Part shown: piece after piece, positions 8,025-15,694 of the stretch
Numbering within the stretch: the first letter of the stretch is position 1
Layout: each line of letters opens with the position of its first letter
Source of the DNA: JAEUIZ01 sp046155605
Lineage (GTDB): Bacteria > Planctomycetota > Phycisphaerae > Phycisphaerales > UBA1924
Reading direction: 5' to 3'
Length of the DNA stretch: 64,000 nucleotides
Assembly: GCA_046155605.1 (NCBI GenBank)
Contig: JBJXFQ010000130.1
Coordinates: forward strand, 1-64,000
Made by a program: the position numbers and the translations under genes
The notes under the pieces: generated by a model
What the model saw: only the letters and a program-made list of their open reading frames with translations
What the model was told of the DNA's origin: nothing
The model's database searches: none

Positions 8025-8367
8025 GAGCGGGCCTCCCTTGTCAAACATGACAGCGACTAAGCAAAGTGGACCCGCGAGGCGCGGGTCGACAAACGATGAG
8101 ATTTGACGGCGGCCGAAGGCTCGTGGGATCAGCGAGCGAAGCGTGCGCCTCGCCGAAATTCCTAGGAATGGCGAAGTTGTTTCGGAACGCACTGGCGGGC
8201 GTGCCGGGTTTGGAGCACCACAGAGCGCGGGCCCCTCTCTATCCAATTGGTGATGGACGTCGAGATTTCGTCCAAAAACAACCAGAAAACACCCAGAAAC
8301 TGGTGGGTTCGTGCAGCAAGGTCAATTACCCATTTTGAGATCAAGTCAAGGCACGATGAGACAAAGG

Positions 8368-8395
8368 TTGTTTTTTGTTCGATACCTTGTATAAT
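8368..8395 (+). promoter_or_regulatory. Promoter of the S24-type repressor gene
   Basis: TTGTTT (8368-8373), a 16-base spacer and a perfect TATAAT (8390-8395) precede the gene. Transcription would start around 8401-8403, only a few bases before the GTG at 8405, which would make the message leaderless or nearly so. The -10 box lies inside the palindrome ATAC-CTT-GTAT (8382-8392), as expected for autoregulation. Confidence 0.6.
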
Positions 8396-8403
8396 CCGAA
8401 CAT
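8382..8403 (+). promoter_or_regulatory. Operator-like motif shared with 7600-7621
   Basis: The sequence ATACC-N4-ATAATCCG-N2-CAT is present here and, with identical fixed positions, at 7600-7621, about 780 bases away. It covers the -10 box and includes the palindrome ATAC-N3-GTAT. Outer pentamers GTTCG (8377-8381) and CGAAC (8397-8401) also form an inverted pair. Occurrence only at these two promoters suggests control by the adjacent repressor. Confidence 0.5.
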
Positions 8404-8404
8404 T

Positions 8405-9349
8405 GTGGATCAGCAAGGATCGAAATCAGACGGGCGGACGCTCGCGGAGTTGATCCGTGATCGTCGGCGGGAACTTCGGCTGACGCTGCGTGAACTGGCG
8501 GAACGGGCGGGATGCGCAGCGAGTTATTTGTCGCAGATCGAAAGCGGACGGCGGTCGGGCGTGCCGAGTGATGCGGTGCTGGTGGGTCTGGAGCGGGCGC
8601 TAGGGATGGCTGCGGGGACGCTGATTCGAGCGGCACGGTGGGAAGAGACGCCCGGGGTGGTGCGGCGAGAGGTGGGGGAGTTGGTGGAGGCGCAGCGAGC
8701 GGCGCGGGAGTTAGCGCGGCTGATGGGGGGAGGGGTGGATGAGCAGGGCAGGCCGACAGGCGTGCTCGACGCGGCCTATCGGTCTGGGGAGTTGCGGCGG
8801 CTGATTGAGCGAATCTCGCCGACGAGCGCGGCAGGGGGAGGGGCGAGCGCGGCGGGTGTGGAGCAAGGCGCACGCGATGTGGAAGGTGGCGGGGGCGGTG
8901 TGGTGCGGCTTGGGGCGGTGCCGGTGCTGGTGCCGCTGATTAATAAGGTAGCGGCGGGATATCCGCGCGAGTTTACTGACCTGGGGTATCCGGCGCGGGT
9001 GGCGGATGAGTATGTGCGTGTGCCGGAGTTGCACGATGCGGACGCGTTCGCGGCGCGGGTGGTGGGGGATTCGATGCTGCCGGAGTATCGGGAGGGGGAC
9101 GTGGTGGTGTTCAGCCCGTCGAGGCCGATTCGGAGCGGAATGGATTGCTTTGTGCGGATCGAGCCGGACCACGAAACGACGTTCAAGCGGGTGTATCTGG
9201 AGGAAGTGGAGGCGGAGATCTCGGGTCGCGTCGTGAAGCGAGAGATGATCCGGCTGCAGCCGCTGAACCCGGCGTATCCGGCGCGGGTGCTGGAGCGAGA
9301 GCGCGTGGCGGGGCTGTACGCGGCGGCGAGCGTGACGAGGAGGGTGTGA
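8405..9349 (+). CDS. XRE-family HTH repressor with S24/LexA-type peptidase domain
   Basis: The 314-residue product starts with an XRE helix-turn-helix (LTLRELAERAGCAASYLSQI). After a linker it has an S24 peptidase domain with the catalytic serine in VVGDSMLPEYREGD and lysine in TTFKRVY. A possible self-cleavage Ala-Gly occurs in KVAAGYP. Such proteins repress phage or SOS-like genes until RecA-stimulated self-cleavage. The start is taken as GTG 8405 because the TATAAT at 8390-8395 excludes the upstream TTG at 8375. It is divergent from the terminase cassette and shares an operator-like motif with it. Confidence 0.85.
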   Translation: MDQQGSKSDGRTLAELIRDRRRELRLTLRELAERAGCAASYLSQIESGRRSGVPSDAVLVGLERALGMAAGTLIRAARWEETPGVVRREVGELVEAQRAARELARLMGGGVDEQGRPTGVLDAAYRSGELRRLIERISPTSAAGGGASAAGVEQGARDVEGGGGGVVRLGAVPVLVPLINKVAAGYPREFTDLGYPARVADEYVRVPELHDADAFAARVVGDSMLPEYREGDVVVFSPSRPIRSGMDCFVRIEPDHETTFKRVYLEEVEAEISGRVVKREMIRLQPLNPAYPARVLERERVAGLYAAASVTRRV

Positions 9350-9662
9350 GGGGAAGGGGGCAAAGGGACAGGGGGACGAAGGGGAAGAGGGACGACGGAA
9401 AGAAAGGACAAAGGCGGGCGTTAGCGGCGTTTGCGGCGGGGCTGGGCGAGGGCGGCGAGGAGGAGCGGCAGCGCGGCCTGGGCGGGGGCGAATATGTCAG
9501 GTCGGCATGGCGGTTATCGCGCGTGCGAGGGTTGCCCGGCTTGCCCATATGGCGGGGTTGGCGGGCGGATGGCGAGGGGATGAAGCGCGGGCTGGCGTGA
9601 GGGCGTGGGCTGTGGCAGAGTTGCGTGTCGCCGCGGCAGCGTGGCGGCAAGGAGAGAGCGAC
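9350..9662. other. Intergenic stretch with no supported gene
   Basis: The 313 bases are G-rich on the plus strand just after the repressor gene. On the minus strand a short frame ending at 9421 reads QAALPLLLAALAQPRRKRR, which resembles a PEP-CTERM-type C-terminus, but it has no start and is closed by a stop 27 codons upstream. It may be a decayed gene end. The ribosome site of the next gene (AAGGAGA) lies at the right end. Confidence 0.4.
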
Positions 9663-10442
9663 ATGCGCAGACTCGGACGACACGCGGCCCTCGGACTCGT
9701 TGCGCCGGCCCTGATCCTGGCGACTCGCGGCACGGTGACCCCGGCGGGTGCGGGCGCGGAGGTGATCCTGTATCAGAACACGTTCGAGTCGGGGCTGGTC
9801 GGGCCGCACTGGTCGGCTTCGGCGCATGTGACATCGCACGCGGCGTTTACGAAGTATCTGGGGCGGTATGCGGGGAATGAAAGCGTGATGCTGACCTTGC
9901 CCGTGCCGCCTTCGGATGACATCGAGCCGAATCCGGGTGGCGGCGGGGGCACGGGAGGGGGGACTGGTGGAGGAACAGGTGGCGGGACCACAGGCGGGGG
10001 AAGCGGCGGAAACTACCGGCTCTACACGTTGACGTTCGATTTCTACGCGATCGATTCGTGGGACGGTGACGGGACGAACAACGGCCCGGATTGGTACAAG
10101 ATCTGGGTGAACGGTCGGCGGATCTTTGCCGAGACGTTTGCGAACACGCATACGTTCCAGACGTTCCGTCCGCCGGATGTGGGGCCGACGCACCTGGGGT
10201 ATGGGACGCAATGGCCGGACTCGATCTATCGCAAGATCGAGGTGGATTTCACGCTGCCTGCGACGGAGCAGTCGATGCAGATCCGGTTCGCGGGCGAGAA
10301 CCTTCAGGAGTTGACGGACGAGTCGTGGGGGATCGACAACGTGAAGGTGTCGTATCAGGTGGTGCCGACGCCGGCGACGGCGATCCTTGGCGCGATGGGG
10401 CTCGGGGTGCTGGCGACACGGCGGCGGCGTCAGCCGGCCTGA
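9663..10442 (+). CDS. Exported protein with Gly-rich linker and PEP-CTERM-like tail
   Basis: The start ATG 9663 follows AAGGAGA and gives a signal sequence (MRRLGRHAALGLVAPALILA). Around residue 93 a Gly/Thr-only linker of about 25 residues interrupts a lectin-like or jelly-roll-like beta-rich domain (YTLTFDFYAIDSWDGDG; WGIDNVKVSYQ). The C-terminus, VPTPATAILGAMGLGVLATRRRR, has the PEP-CTERM layout: a short Pro motif, a hydrophobic helix and an Arg cluster. The protein is probably sorted by an exosortase-type system. No function is recognised. It overlaps the convergent GGDEF gene by 13 bases. Confidence 0.7.
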   Translation: MRRLGRHAALGLVAPALILATRGTVTPAGAGAEVILYQNTFESGLVGPHWSASAHVTSHAAFTKYLGRYAGNESVMLTLPVPPSDDIEPNPGGGGGTGGGTGGGTGGGTTGGGSGGNYRLYTLTFDFYAIDSWDGDGTNNGPDWYKIWVNGRRIFAETFANTHTFQTFRPPDVGPTHLGYGTQWPDSIYRKIEVDFTLPATEQSMQIRFAGENLQELTDESWGIDNVKVSYQVVPTPATAILGAMGLGVLATRRRRQPA

Positions 10443-11380
10443 GCGAGTCGAGGCATGGGCGTGAGTTCGGCGCAGTGGATGCAGTTGCGCCCGGATTGCT
10501 TGGCGAGGTAGAGGGCGCGGTCGGCGGACTCGAGCCACTCGGCAGCGGAGGTCTCGACCGATCCGGCGGCACCGGCGAGCCCGACGGAGCAGGTGACGGG
10601 GCGCTCGGGGTGCCTGGGCCAGGCGATGGCATGGATGGCGGCGCGAACGCGCTCACAGACGATTCGGGCCTCGTCGGGGCCGGTATCGGGCATGATGAGC
10701 GTGAACTCCTCGCCGCCGTAGCGGCAGGCGACGTCTTCCTGCCTGGGCTCGCGCTGGAGAACCCGAGCGAGGCCTTGCAGGACGCTGTCACCGGCGGGAT
10801 GGCCGTAGGCGTCGTTGATGGACTTGAAGTGATCGAGGTCGATCATGGCGAGGGAGAGCGGTCGGCCGTGGCGATGGCAGGCGGCGACGGACTCGGTCCA
10901 GCGTTTGTCGAAGTAGGCGCGGTTCCAGAGGCCGGTGAGCCCGTCGATCTGGGCGCGCTGGGCGAGCATGAGGATGAGGCGGTGCATTTTGAGGGCGGAG
11001 CGGATGCGGACGCGGAGTTCGGTGAGGTTGAAGGGCTTGGTGATGTAGTCGATGGCACCGAGGTCGAAGGCGGTGACCTTGTCCTGCGAACTCTGGAGTC
11101 CGGACAGGATGATGACGGGAATGTCGAGGGTCTCGCTGTGGCTCTTGAGGGCGCGAAGCACCTCGAAGCCGTCGAGGTCGGGCATGTCGAGGTCGAGGAG
11201 GACGAGGGCGGGCTTTCGGCGGATGGCCTCTTCGAGCCCGGCTTTGCCGCCCCAGCAACTGGCGAGTTCGAGTTCTTCGTGGCGCAGGCGCGCGCGCATC
11301 AAGCGATGCACCTCGGCGCAGTCGTCGATGAGGAGGACGAGCGGCGTCCCCTCAACGGGCCTGGCGATGTCCTGCGTCAT
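10430..11380 (-). CDS. Response regulator with GGDEF diguanylate cyclase domain
   Basis: The 316-residue PleD-like protein has a receiver domain (LVLLIDDCAEVH; phosphoacceptor Asp in LVLLDLDMPDLDG; Lys in DYITKPFN). It is followed by a GGDEF domain with the active-site loop YGGEEF, so it should make cyclic di-GMP in response to phosphorylation. DGLTGLWNRAYFD marks the start of the cyclase. The start at ATG 11380 has GGGAGG 6 bases upstream. It follows the Hpt gene by 11 bases in the same direction, suggesting a short phosphorelay. No histidine kinase is adjacent. Confidence 0.9.
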   Translation of the reverse strand: MTQDIARPVEGTPLVLLIDDCAEVHRLMRARLRHEELELASCWGGKAGLEEAIRRKPALVLLDLDMPDLDGFEVLRALKSHSETLDIPVIILSGLQSSQDKVTAFDLGAIDYITKPFNLTELRVRIRSALKMHRLILMLAQRAQIDGLTGLWNRAYFDKRWTESVAACHRHGRPLSLAMIDLDHFKSINDAYGHPAGDSVLQGLARVLQREPRQEDVACRYGGEEFTLIMPDTGPDEARIVCERVRAAIHAIAWPRHPERPVTCSVGLAGAAGSVETSAAEWLESADRALYLAKQSGRNCIHCAELTPMPRLAQAG

Positions 11381-11391
11381 CGCAGCCTCCC

Positions 11392-11769
11392 TTAGGCGCT
11401 CACCCGCCCGCACATCGAGACAAGGTCGTCGAACTCCTGGCGGACTTTTTCGGCGGATGTGCGCGCGGTGAGGCCGGTTTCGAGTTTACGAGCGGCGTCG
11501 CCGAGCGGGCTGAATCCGTAGCCGGCGCTGGCACCGGCGAGTTGATGGGCGAGGCGGCGGACGACGGAGAGTTCTTCGGCCTCCCATGCGGCGTGGAGCG
11601 CGGCGATCCGGGCCGGCATCTCGTCCACGAACATGCGGACGAGTTCGGCGAGGTCGGGATCGGTGCCGTGGCTGCTCACCAGGCGATTCACCGGATCGAT
11701 AGACATGCAGGTGTAGGCATCGGTCCGAGCCGGGAGTGAGTTCAGGTCGTCGGTATCGGATGCGTTCAC
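11392..11769 (-). CDS. Histidine phosphotransfer (Hpt) protein
   Basis: The domain is short and helical: ELVRMFVDEMPARIAAL, then RLAHQLAGASAGYGF with the phosphorylatable His, then a final helix. It passes phosphate between a kinase and a receiver, most simply the response regulator encoded 11 bases downstream. The GTG at 11769 has a weak AAGAG upstream and gives 125 residues; an ATG at 11706 would give 104 residues and keeps the whole domain, so the start is uncertain. Confidence 0.75.
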   Translation of the reverse strand: MNASDTDDLNSLPARTDAYTCMSIDPVNRLVSSHGTDPDLAELVRMFVDEMPARIAALHAAWEAEELSVVRRLAHQLAGASAGYGFSPLGDAARKLETGLTARTSAEKVRQEFDDLVSMCGRVSA

Positions 11770-11955
11770 GCCGCTCTTATCAGACGTGGCAGGCGAGGAT
11801 CCGGGCAGTGGTGGGGTGATAGCCCCCGCTTCGGGAAGCCGGAGCAAGAAGAAGAAGGCGCGAGGTGAACGATGAACGGGCTTGGAGGCCGAGCGGCGTA
11901 GCGCAGTCGAACCGCGATCGTTGGTTTGTGGGCCGTGAGCGACCGGTCGGCGAAA

Positions 11956-12030
11956 TGACCCCAAGGGGATTTGAACCCCTGTTACCAGGATGAGAACCTG
12001 GTGTCCTGGACCGGGCTAGACGATGGGGCC
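11956..12030 (-). tRNA. tRNA-Glu (anticodon CTC)
   Basis: The minus strand folds as a complete cloverleaf. The acceptor arms are GGCCCCA and TGGGGTC. The anticodon stem CCAGG/CCTGG encloses the loop TTCTCAT with anticodon CTC (plus-strand 11992-11994), and the T arm is CAGGGGTTCAAATCCCCTT. The CGTCTAG after the acceptor strand is typical of tRNA-Glu. CCA is not encoded. Confidence 0.9.
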
Positions 12031-12101
12031 GAGCAGCCAACGGTATCGGGCCGGAGCGGCGGGTCAAGCGGGTTCAGGGCCGGGCGACGAGAGTGGAACG
12101 G

Positions 12102-12335
12102 CTACTCGACACGAGCGAGCGCGATGGTCCACCAGAGGTTGGCGTGGGCGCGGCCTGTGGGGCGCTGGCGGAGCGCGTCGAAGCCACCTTCCCCCCGTTC
12201 ATCGACGCGGCGGATGGGGATCGACGGCGGCGAACGGCGCGAGGCGAGGGCGCGGGTGAGCCAAGCCTCGTGGAGGCGGCGGAACTGTGCCGCCTTGTCG
12301 GGGAGATCGTCGCGTGTGGAGGACCGCCAGAGCAT
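12102..12335 (-). CDS. Small conserved-looking hypothetical protein
   Basis: This 77-codon frame (MLWRSSTRDDLPDKAAQF at the N-terminus, ANLWWTIALARVE at the C-terminus) uses almost only C or G at third positions, like the true genes around it. It lies just upstream of the tRNA-Glu gene in the same direction. No ribosome site is clear and no domain is recognised. The product would be basic, soluble and rich in Arg and Trp. It could be a short unannotated gene or the end of a longer decayed one. Confidence 0.45.
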   Translation of the reverse strand: MLWRSSTRDDLPDKAAQFRRLHEAWLTRALASRRSPPSIPIRRVDERGEGGFDALRQRPTGRAHANLWWTIALARVE

Positions 12336-12489
12336 GGCAGTTATGGTACCCAGGGCGTCAAGGGGGGCGATCAATCTTCGCGCCAACCCCACGATTTGGG
12401 GGGAGTGTCCGGGGCATGGCATGGTGTAGACTTGACCATGCGGGAGGCTTGCCGGGAGGCGATTCACCGCGACGATCAGGAGAACTCCG

Positions 12490-13368
12490 ATGCGTTGGAT
12501 GCGTATGAAGAGGACCGCCGTGCTGGTGCTGGCATCGTGTTCGGCGGCGTCGGCGGATGACGTGACGATCGAGCCGAACAAGGACAACACGCTTTACGAG
12601 TCGGTGGCGGGAGCGCTGAGCAACGGGCAAGGTCCGACGATTTTCGCGGGCAAGACGAACTTCTCGAACCTGATCCGGCGGGCGCTGATCCGCTTTGATG
12701 TCGCCGGCGCGATTCCGGCGGGCTCGACGATCACGGCGGTGGAACTGTCGATGACGTGCTCGCAGTCGATCTCGGGTGCGGTTCCCGTGTCGCTGCACCG
12801 GGTGTCGCAGGATTGGGGCGAAGGAGCCTCGAACGCGAACATCCCTGGCGGCGGGGGCGCGGTGGCCGAGCCCGGTGACGCGACGTGGCTACACACGTTC
12901 TGGAGCACCGCGACGTGGACGAATCAGGGGGGCGATTTCGCGGCGATGGCCAGCGCGACGACGCTCGTGGGCGACAACCCGGCGCGGTATTCGTGGCTGA
13001 GCACCGCGGGGATGGTGGCCGACGTGCAGGCGTGGCTCGACGCGCCGGCGGGCAACTTCGGATGGATCGTGATCGGGGATGAATCGACGACGGCGACCGC
13101 GAAGCGATTCGAGAGCCGCGAGAGCCTGGTGGCGTCGGATCGACCGCTGCTGAAGATCACGTTCACGCCGCCGGCCTCGACGTGCTACGCGAACTGCGAC
13201 GCGAGCACGACGGTGCCGATCCTGAACGTGAACGACTTCGTGTGCTTCTTGAATCGCTTTGGCGCGGGCGCGAGTTACGCGAACTGCGACGGGAGCACGA
13301 CGACGCCGGTGCTGAACATCAACGACTTTGTGTGCTTCCTGAACGCGTTCGGGGCGGGATGCACGTAG
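12490..13368 (+). CDS. DNRLRE-type exported protein with dockerin-like tail
   Basis: The start ATG 12490 has AGGAG 7 bases upstream and gives a signal peptide. The body carries DNTLYES and the SNGQGPTIFAG motif of the DNRLRE (CBM96-like) beta-sandwich family; DVQAWLDAPAGNFGW and FESRE near its end are typical too. Two dockerin-like repeats (YANCDAST and YANCDGST) follow, ending FGAGCT. The protein is predicted to be exported and attached or assembled through the tail. The domain is often linked to polysaccharide-binding or extracellular matrix proteins. 292 residues. Confidence 0.82.
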   Translation: MRWMRMKRTAVLVLASCSAASADDVTIEPNKDNTLYESVAGALSNGQGPTIFAGKTNFSNLIRRALIRFDVAGAIPAGSTITAVELSMTCSQSISGAVPVSLHRVSQDWGEGASNANIPGGGGAVAEPGDATWLHTFWSTATWTNQGGDFAAMASATTLVGDNPARYSWLSTAGMVADVQAWLDAPAGNFGWIVIGDESTTATAKRFESRESLVASDRPLLKITFTPPASTCYANCDASTTVPILNVNDFVCFLNRFGAGASYANCDGSTTTPVLNINDFVCFLNAFGAGCT

Positions 13369-13393
13369 TCGAACTTCGAGCTTCCCAATGAAT

Positions 13394-13471
13394 GACGCCG
13401 AGTCTTCGCGCGAAGGCTCGGGTCGATCAACCCGAGGATTCGTTCGCAAGGCCTCTCTCATCCTCGGCGTC
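13394..13471. terminator. Nested hairpins between convergent genes
   Basis: The outer arms GACGCCGAG (13394-13402) and CTCGGCGTC (13463-13471) are exact reverse complements. Inside are the palindrome CTTCGCGCGAAG (13404-13415) and a hairpin CTCGGGT-CGATCA-ACCCGAG (13417-13436). The position between two convergent genes fits a bidirectional terminator, though there is no U-tract. Confidence 0.5.
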
Positions 13472-13490
13472 GTTCGCGCACGCCAACCGT

Positions 13491-15569
13491 TTACCCGCCC
13501 GATGCCGCCTTAAGGCCCGGCACCTGGTCCGCGCCGGTCTTGACCTGCACGGAAGAGCCCTTGAACGCTTCGCCGATGGGTTCGACGCGTCCGCCGAGAT
13601 GTTGCGCGAGGAACGCCTCGGCGACGGCATAGAAACTCATCCGGTTCTCGGGGCGGGCGAACCCGTGGCCCTCGTCCGGGTAGAGCAAATAGGTCACCGG
13701 GATGTTCTTGGCCTGCATCGCCGCAACGATCTGGTCGGCCTCGGCCTGCTTGACGCGAGGATCGTTCGCGCCCTGCCCGATCAGGAGCGGCTTCTTGATC
13801 TGGTCCACGCGAGAGAGCGGCGAGCGAGACATCAGGAACGCCTTGCCCTCTTCGGTGCGATGGTCGCCCACGCGCGTCGTGAACTGCGCCACCAGCGGCG
13901 CCCAATACGGCGGGATCGTGCTCAGGAGCGTGACGAGATTCGACGGCCCGACGATATCGACGCCGCAGGCGAAGACCTCGGGCGTGAAGGTGAGGCCCAC
14001 GAGCGTGGAGTAGCCGCCGTAACTGCCGCCATAGATGGCGACCTTTTTCGGGTCGGCGATCTTGCGCTGCACGGCCCAATCGACGGCGTCGAGCAGGTCA
14101 TCGTGCATCTTGCCGGCCCATTCGCGGTTGCCCGCGTTGGTGAACGACTTGCCCAGGCCCGTCGAGCCGCGGAAGTTGACGCTGAGCACGGCGTAGCCGC
14201 GGTTGGCGAGCCACTGGTGCTCGGGGTTGTAGCCCCACTCGTCGCGCGCCCAAGGCCCGCCGTGGACGACGAGCACCATCGGGAGGGCGGCATCGGGGAC
14301 GGCGTTGGCGTCGCGATCGGCCCAGGTCGGGAGCGAGAGATAGGAGACCAGGTTGAGCCCGTCGCGCGACTTGATGACCACCGGGTGCATGTTCGTGAGC
14401 GGTTGTGACTCGAGCGCGGGGATGTTGGTGTAGAGGAGCGTGGCGGAGCGCTTGCCCTCGCCTCCGGCGGGCGGGCGGTTGTAGAGATAGGTCCGCACCG
14501 GGCCGTTGTCCATGATGTAGGCGATCGTCCAGCGCGAGTCGTCGAGCGATCGGCTGGTGACGCGCATCTCGCCGTCGGCGAGTTTCTTCAGGTAGTCGAG
14601 GTCGGGCTGCACGCTCTTATCCAGCACGACCCAGCGGGTGCGGTCGTAGTTGAAGGCCGCGGCCTGGATGGCGTTTGTCGTCGGATGGATCATGGCCTCG
14701 TCAAAGTCGGCGCGGGGGTCTTCGGCGAGGAGGCGGGTCTTGTCGTTGGCGAGATCGATGGCGATGAGGGCCGAGGTGTCGCGCCCGCGCGAGTCCTGCA
14801 TATAGAGCGTCGTGCCGGTCGCGTCGAGGCCCAGCGGCTGGGTCGTCAGCGTGTCCTCGTTGGGCACGGTCTGCCAAGGGCGGAAGCCCTCGGCGGAGTT
14901 GGAATCGGCCTTGAGGAACTCGAGCCCGCCGTCGGGCGTGAAGCGTGCGGCGAGGCGGACCGCATAGTCCTCGTCGGTGACGAAACTGGCGTAGGCACTG
15001 TTGGCCTGCACGAGCGTGCGCTGCCCGGAGCGGATGTTGACGCGGTAGATCTGATGGAACTGCGGGTTGGCGTCGTTGAGCGCGACGAGGATCTCGTCCG
15101 GAAACTTTCGCGAGACTCCCTGAACGCGGGCCGCGACGCCATCGAGCGGCGTGAGGTCGGTGGTGGTGTTGGAGGCGACATCGGTGGAGTAGGCGCGCCA
15201 GTTCTCGTCGCCGCCCTTGTCCTGGAGGTAGAGGATGTGCTGGCTGGTGTAGGCCCAGAAGTACTGCCGGATGCCGCGCTTCGCGTCGCTGGTCACGGGC
15301 TTGGCCTTGCTGATGTCGTCGGCTGGTCCGACCCAGACGTTCATCACGCCGTTGACGGGCGCGGTGAAAGCGATCCGTCGGCCGTCGGGGCTGATGCGGC
15401 CCTGCGCCTTCTGCGGGTTGCCAAAGAGCAGCGACCGCGGGATGACGGCGGTTGGGGCGTCGGCCTTGGCGGCGGGCGGCTTGTTCGAGCCGGCACAGCC
15501 GACGAGGGCCGCGCAGCCGACGATCATCGAGAAACCACCAGCCAGAGCCGCGATGCGCAGAGTCTTCAT
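13491..15569 (-). CDS. S9-family prolyl-oligopeptidase-like lipoprotein
   Basis: The 692-residue protein begins with a lipoprotein signal (ALVGCAGS). A WD40-like propeller follows (ISPDGRRIAFTAP and similar blades). The alpha/beta-hydrolase domain has nucleophile motif GGSYGGY near residue 515, Asp in GANDPRV and His in EGHGF. VVHGGPWARDEWG precedes them as the oxyanion region. This is the dipeptidyl aminopeptidase/acylaminoacyl-peptidase type. It is probably anchored in the periplasm and degrades short peptides. Ribosome site AAGGAA lies before ATG 15569. Confidence 0.9.
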   Translation of the reverse strand: MKTLRIAALAGGFSMIVGCAALVGCAGSNKPPAAKADAPTAVIPRSLLFGNPQKAQGRISPDGRRIAFTAPVNGVMNVWVGPADDISKAKPVTSDAKRGIRQYFWAYTSQHILYLQDKGGDENWRAYSTDVASNTTTDLTPLDGVAARVQGVSRKFPDEILVALNDANPQFHQIYRVNIRSGQRTLVQANSAYASFVTDEDYAVRLAARFTPDGGLEFLKADSNSAEGFRPWQTVPNEDTLTTQPLGLDATGTTLYMQDSRGRDTSALIAIDLANDKTRLLAEDPRADFDEAMIHPTTNAIQAAAFNYDRTRWVVLDKSVQPDLDYLKKLADGEMRVTSRSLDDSRWTIAYIMDNGPVRTYLYNRPPAGGEGKRSATLLYTNIPALESQPLTNMHPVVIKSRDGLNLVSYLSLPTWADRDANAVPDAALPMVLVVHGGPWARDEWGYNPEHQWLANRGYAVLSVNFRGSTGLGKSFTNAGNREWAGKMHDDLLDAVDWAVQRKIADPKKVAIYGGSYGGYSTLVGLTFTPEVFACGVDIVGPSNLVTLLSTIPPYWAPLVAQFTTRVGDHRTEEGKAFLMSRSPLSRVDQIKKPLLIGQGANDPRVKQAEADQIVAAMQAKNIPVTYLLYPDEGHGFARPENRMSFYAVAEAFLAQHLGGRVEPIGEAFKGSSVQVKTGADQVPGLKAASGG

Positions 15570-15694
15570 CGGGAGTTCCTTGTTCGTACGGCATGGAGGC
15601 GATGGGAGGACTCGCCGCCACGACGTTCGGGTGCAAGGGTAGCCGAAGATCGCGCTGGCGAACAGTGGCGGGTTGCGGCGACGGGGTGGTTGGG

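Larger units (their letters stand above)
8025..8404. other. Intergenic control region between the HTH gene and the S24 repressor gene
   Basis: This 380-base stretch separates divergent genes and is less GC-rich toward its right end. It contains a 12-bp perfect palindrome ATTCCTAGGAAT (8158-8169) and, at the right end, the promoter and operator-like motif of the repressor gene. Short open frames exist on both strands (8066-8338 plus, 8162-8416 minus), but none has a ribosome site, conserved motif or typical codon use. Confidence 0.5.

Noticed and set aside
8158..8169. 12-bp palindrome ATTCCTAGGAAT
   Set aside because: A single short palindrome with no partner site; not enough to call it an operator.
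8162..8416. Minus-strand ORF of 84 codons across the repressor promoter
   Set aside because: It overlaps the promoter and start of the repressor gene, lacks a ribosome site and matches no family.
9421..9501. Minus-strand frame ending QAALPLLLAALAQPRRKRR, like a PEP-CTERM tail
   Set aside because: Only 27 codons long, with no start codon and a stop upstream; at most a decayed remnant.
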